Made by a program: the position numbers and the translations under genes. Below are positions 59,846 to 64,000 of a DNA stretch of 64,000 nt, piece after piece. The notes beneath the pieces are model-generated. The model was given only the letters and a program-made list of their open reading frames with translations. It was not told where the DNA came from and did no database searches. Source of the stretch: Linnemannia elongata (taxonomy: Eukaryota > Mortierellomycota > Mortierellomycetes > Mortierellales > Mortierellaceae); NCBI GenBank assembly GCA_036320915.1, contig JAXBDG010000018.1, positions 62,001 to 126,000 of the forward strand. The letters are read 5' to 3'. Positions within the stretch are counted from its first letter, which is position 1. Each line of letters starts with the position of its first letter.

Positions 59846-61823
59846 CTATTGAGCATAGTCACTTCCAGATTGAGGGACAAACTGAGGGTTAGAAGGCGGT
59901 TGAACGACACTCTTCAGCTCTGGCTCCATGGTCTCAGAAATGGCCGTACTCGTCAAATCGTGTCCGACGTATTGAGGATTAGAGGGCTTGTTAGGAATCA
60001 GAGGAACAGGAGGAATGTAATGAGAATGATGGGCCTGCTGGTGCTTAAACTCGGGGGTGAGATATGCTGTCTGTGATGTTGGTGTGACAGGAGTTTGTGG
60101 ATACTCTGAGACTGCGGTTGTTGAAGGAGAGTACGCAGCCTGAGTGTAGGTTGGGCTGCCTCCTGAGGTCGATGGAGGTTGAAAGATGACGGGGGCTGTG
60201 GGTAGGTGCTGTTCTTGAGAGAAGAGTGTTGGTGGAGTGTAGCTGTATGGTTGCTGTTGCTGTTGGGTATGGTAAACCGATGGGTTGGGCTGCGGTATTT
60301 GGTAGTGAGAGGTAGGTGGGAGATGTTGGTGCTGACTCTGTTGCTGATAATATGCCTGCTGCTGTTGCTGTTGAAGTGGCTGCTGTTGAAATGGCTGCTG
60401 TTGATTGGGGTAAACCTGTTTTATGGGAGGAACAGTTGGAGGAGTAGTTGCATTCCCGAGTTTACTGGGGTCCTGAAAACTGTTATCCGTAGGAGGACTG
60501 AGAGCTGTTGGCTTGTATCCATTGCGACGTTTGCGAACAACAAAGAAAACGACCAAGGCAATAACGACCAGTCCACCCACAACTCCTCCAATGATAGCGC
60601 CCAGGGGTGCCTTTGAACCACCGCCATCATCGCCACTGGTGTTGCCAGACGAAGGAGATTTAGCAGCCTTGATCAAGTTAGGACCAGTCCAAGTTCCTCC
60701 GGCGGTGTCGAAGCTGTTGAAAAAGACGGTGCTGGTGTTGGAAGTGCTGTAAATGATGATCTTCGATCCCACTGCGGCGGCTGACTGTACAGTGGAGAAG
60801 GCAGGGACGTCGCTTGTGATGGAGAGGACCTGAAGCTTGGGGGATTGGCTCGGGTTGATAGAGTAGATGACTGTCGTTCCATCAGACGCCTACAACGGAA
60901 AAAGGAGAGATTAATGTCGATGAATTAATGGGCAAGCAAAGAAAAGGGGGAGAAGAGCCGACACTAAGATGATCAATGTATTTACTTTGTCCAAGAGATA
61001 TCCGACGTTGTTCATGGTCACTGGGATCGCAGCGTCGGTCAACGTAATTCCACTCATGTCCACGTTCTGAGTCTTGGCCAGATTGATAAGGCTACCATTG
61101 GGGTTTCCAAGAACCGAGTTCGGGTTGAGTTGGGTGCTGAAGATTGTGCCTGCGCCAACCTTGTCAAAGACAACACTGAACCCCCCAAGACCTCCTGGTG
61201 TAAAAGTCCCCACAGACACACTTGGGAGTGCTGGAGGATACTGAGACGTGTAGTACCTATTGAACGAGAAAAAACAATGGTCAGATACATACAAGGTGAA
61301 AAGGGCGAGCCAAGCCAGAGACAGAGCAAACATAGAATAATGGACCTTACGAGTGGAAAGAGTAGATAGAATCGGTCGCGTTGAATCGGGCGCCGCTCCA
61401 GGAAGACCCAGTAATCGGAAACGTCTTGTTGGTGTAAACATGAAAGTAGTCAAAGTTGCTACTGGAGCCCGCAAAGGAAAACAGCTTTGGCGAAACGAAA
61501 GCGACTTCATTGTAGTAGATGGGAGGTTCGATATTGCCGTTTGCTCTAATGTTGGTGAATCGAGAGAGTGAACCAAACTGTGCAAAGAAGGCGATTGAGG
61601 GTGCGTTGCCAGAGTAAGGAAAACAGGCGGTGGGACCTTTACTCGTCCACTCTTGAGGGAAGCTTTGTGAAGCGTAGAGGGTGGCGACGGGCGAAGTGAT
61701 GTTGGAGAGGTCGAGTTTATGAACGTTGAGGGTCCCTTCGGCGGCTGAGGAGATACCGAGAAGGAGGAGGTCCCCCGAGGCTGTTGGTGTCAAGCAAGGG
61801 TATGTATAAAGGGGCACGCTCAT
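59846..61823 (-). CDS. Tandem-family member 3: N-out single-pass membrane protein with Gln-rich tail
   Basis: Exons 61823-61351, 61256-60986 and 60889-59846 (phases 2 and 0) encode 595 residues, nearly the same length as member 2. The start MSVPLYTYPC has no signal peptide. Family marks: PTACFPYSG, AIPVTMNNVGYLLDK, SDGTTVIYSINPSQS and FDTAGGTWTGPNLIK. The helix near 344-366 is APLGAIIGGVVGG plus LVVIALVVFFV, then RKRRNG. The tail contains repeated QQPFQQQPLQQQ, SYTPPTLFSQ, APVIFQPPS and SEYPQTPVTP. Sequons (YTNKT, FNATD, NTS) are confined to the part before the helix. The closest paralogue here is member 2. Role unknown; the conserved short tail motifs suggest a shared cytosolic partner. Confidence 0.82.
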
Positions 61824-63252
61824 GGTCGAAAGTGGGTGTATTCTTTATCAATTGGATTAGAGTATAGATGCAGGAGGGGAGCGAACGTTTAGATAAAGGA
61901 GTAGAGTCGTTATGAAAGGGGACAAGGAAAGGGAGAAGAAAGGGTGTATGTGGAGAGGGAAGAACGGGTGATGAAGGAAGGGGACGGAGAAGGTAAAGAA
62001 AAGGAAAAGAAGGAAAAGAAGAAAGGAAGGAGAGAAAAGGATTCTTCAGAGTTAACCAAACGCAAATGAAAAAGAGAGATGACAAGACAACGTTAGTTTG
62101 TGGTCGTCGCTCGTTACACTCTTTATTGTGAGCCTCAATTCACAATAAGCAATAAGCGCAGACCAAACAGCAAATTCGCCTTTATTACGAAGAAAGGTCC
62201 GCTCCCTCCTTCTCTCCCTCGGTGTTCATCGTTGGTCAAAGGGAAAAGAGCAAGAGCCCAGTTCCCCTTGTCCATATATCCTTCGAGTCAGACTCAAGCA
62301 CTTCCGACCCCAACGTCCCACTCTCTCTATCTCTGTGTTTTTACTCTTTAGTCATGTATTCACCCGCTTCGACTTTCCAAACCTTCTATGCTCTGCACAC
62401 CGCCGCTTTATGACGGTTATGGTGGCAAAAAGGATTGGACCTTGTTCCACCTTCCATTCGTGCAGAAAAAACAAAAAAATATGACTAGCTCAGTGACATG
62501 TGGGCGTAGGTCCTGCAAGTGAAAATCTGGGGGTTTCCCTAACAGTTGCATTTTCTTTTTGAATATTTCTGCCCAGGAACGATCCACAGACGACTCCTAT
62601 CTATCAATCTTTGACTTTTCTTCCTTCCTTCACGTCTTCGCCCATGGTCTCACATTGTTTGTTGTACGTAGAACCACCTCATTCTAATTTTTTTGTGCAG
62701 AGAAAAGCAAGGAGAGGAAGTTCTTCCACCTTCGCTAGATGAGTGAGAGACAAACAACAAACAAACAGCATCCTGAGGTGGGAGGTTCGTGCGACCATCC
62801 TTACTTGTACCTCTTGTGGTTGCCCTGACCAATATCTAGCATCACCATTTCGTACACAAGCAAGAACGTACTAATCCTCTCTTTATACCGCTTCTCACGC
62901 TCTCATTCTCAACAGGTATAAAAAAAACTTTTCCTCGAGTTAATATACCCGATGGTAACGTCTCAAAGGAGCGACGACTTGAACAAAGTCACTTGTTTTT
63001 GCTGTCAGTTTCTTGGTAACAGAAGAGGGTAGTGAAAGCGAAATGCAGAAAAGCTTGAGACAGGACGGGGAAAGGAGCTTTATCCTATCTTATCTTCTTT
63101 TTGTTGAAATGGTATGCTTTTTATTGGTCGTTCATGTAAGCTTGTTTTTTTTCTCGTTTTCTCATTTTTTTCTTCGTTCATGGGTGGTGTATTAAATTGG
63201 ACGTATGGTATAGATTCTGCGAACTTCCTACTCATTCGTGTCCGCTTCTCGT
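61824..63252. other. Spacer between tandem-family members 3 and 4
   Basis: Purine-rich leader of member 3 at about 61,860-62,060, then 1.2 kb in which nothing is recognised. Confidence 0.6.
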
Positions 63253-64000
63253 TTACTGAGGGGGATGCTGGTACCCAGTAACATTAGGAGGAGTGTAAAC
63301 AACAGGAGTCTGGGAGGGGCTGCCTACCGAGGCGCCAGGAGTAGAACCAGTGGGCAGCATCTGGTAATGCGAAGGAGAAGTGTTTTGCGAAGGGATGCTT
63401 CCAGGTTGCGTTCCGGGTGGGTAGACATACGCCTGCTGGCTATGAGCGGGCGAGATGGAGTAGACTGACTGGTGGGGTTGAAAGATGTTTGGGGGTTGAC
63501 CAGTAGGCTGTTGCTGGACAGTGGGTGGTTGACCAGGGGCGGCACTGTATGGGTTGTAGGACAAGCGGGGGTCGGCATATCCTGGTTGTGCCTGTTGTGG
63601 TTGCACCTGTTGTTGCTGTTGGAAGACCAGAGGTTGGAGCTGTTGCAGCTGTTGTGGTTGGAACTGTTGCTGTTGCTGTGGTTGGAACTGTTGCTGTTGC
63701 TGAGGTTGGAACTGTTGCGGCTGCTGAGGTTGGAATTGTTGCTGTTGAGGTTTGAATTGAGCTGCGGCGACGAAAGGCGATTCCTGGTAGACTGGGGTGG
63801 GGGACTGAAGGACTGCTGCTGCCGCTCCTGGTGCTGTTCCTGACTGCTGGGAAGTCTCGGCATAGTAGGTAGGGACAACGGGAGCGTCAACCTTCTTCTT
63901 CTTCTGACGACGGTGACGGACGAACAAGAAGGCGATCAGAGCAATAACGATTAGTCCACCAACAACACCTCCTACAATGGCTCCAATAGGGGCGCCGCCC
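63253..64000 (-). CDS. Tandem-family member 4, C-terminal part only (gene continues beyond window)
   Basis: The minus-strand frame runs in from the window end and stops at 63253. The visible 249 residues begin inside the stalk/helix: GGAPIGAIVGGVVGG, then LIVIALIAFLFV, RHRRQKKKK. This is the same glycine-zipper helix and basic stop-transfer as members 2 and 3. The tail carries about seven FQPQQ-type repeats (about 63,600-63,760), FQPHQSVYSISP, and ends PVVYTPPNVTGYQHPPQ, sharing the YTPP motif with its paralogues. The extracellular exons lie beyond 64000, so intact status cannot be judged. Confidence 0.8.
   Translation of the reverse strand, partial: GGAPIGAIVGGVVGGLIVIALIAFLFVRHRRQKKKKVDAPVVPTYYAETSQQSGTAPGAAAAVLQSPTPVYQESPFVAAAQFKPQQQQFQPQQPQQFQPQQQQQFQPQQQQQFQPQQLQQLQPLVFQQQQQVQPQQAQPGYADPRLSYNPYSAAPGQPPTVQQQPTGQPPNIFQPHQSVYSISPAHSQQAYVYPPGTQPGSIPSQNTSPSHYQMLPTGSTPGASVGSPSQTPVVYTPPNVTGYQHPPQ

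Overview
The window is eukaryotic nuclear DNA from a filamentous fungus. Genes carry short GT-AG introns with GTAAGT/GTATGT/GTACGT donors. There are fungal versions of Brr2, an Mlp1/TPR nucleoporin, a Dbf2/Sid2 kinase and an Nbp2-like SH3 protein. Gln/His/Ser-rich tracts and pyrimidine-rich leaders are abundant. Together with the intron density and the single-pass receptor-like family at the right end, this suggests an early-diverging filamentous fungus, possibly Mortierella-like. The lineage is an inference, not something read from a marker gene. No tRNA, rRNA, CRISPR, complete transposon or virus was found by eye.

Layout, left half. A 5'-truncated intronless BRR2 (1-6350, +) is followed by a membrane RING-H2 protein (6905-8802, +). 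Next come a single-pass membrane protein with a Gln-rich tail (10108-12608, +) and a TatD-family hydrolase of the Scn1 type (12906-14951, +). The hydrolase is trailed by a decayed tandem copy of its own 3' end (15078-15233). A gene-poor stretch (about 15.2-20.7 kb) holds a 105-bp tandem repeat, a T/G compound homopolymer and a long pyrimidine-rich leader. It ends at an F-box-like protein (20742-22895, +). After 2.7 kb without genes comes an Nbp2-like SH3 protein (25587-28010, +), convergent with an MFS transporter (28528-30383, -).

Layout, right half. A 4.1-kb non-coding interval (30384-34537) has a strong cluster of GATA-type sites. It separates the MFS gene from a small GPI-anchored secreted protein (34538-35211, +). 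Then follow the ten-exon TPR/Mlp1 nucleoporin (35963-43454, +), a Dbf2/Sid2-type NDR kinase (43924-47388, +) and a perfect (CT)96 microsatellite. A multi-exon membrane protein of unknown function (48395-53054, +) comes next. From 54142 to the window end lie four head-to-tail minus-strand paralogues, the last cut by the edge. They have an N-terminal domain without a signal peptide, a glycine-zipper transmembrane helix followed by Arg/Lys, and a long Gln/Pro-rich cytoplasmic tail. The gene at 10108 shares this architecture.

The housekeeping genes do not form one pathway: splicing (Brr2), nuclear pore (TPR), mitotic exit/septation (Dbf2/Sid2) and stress MAPK adaptor (Nbp2). The most distinctive content is the tandem family of apparently N-out, receptor-like proteins at 54-64 kb. 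One of its introns holds a short A-tailed insertion flanked by a 12-bp direct repeat. All splice sites were placed by eye from frame and consensus and are not supported by transcripts.
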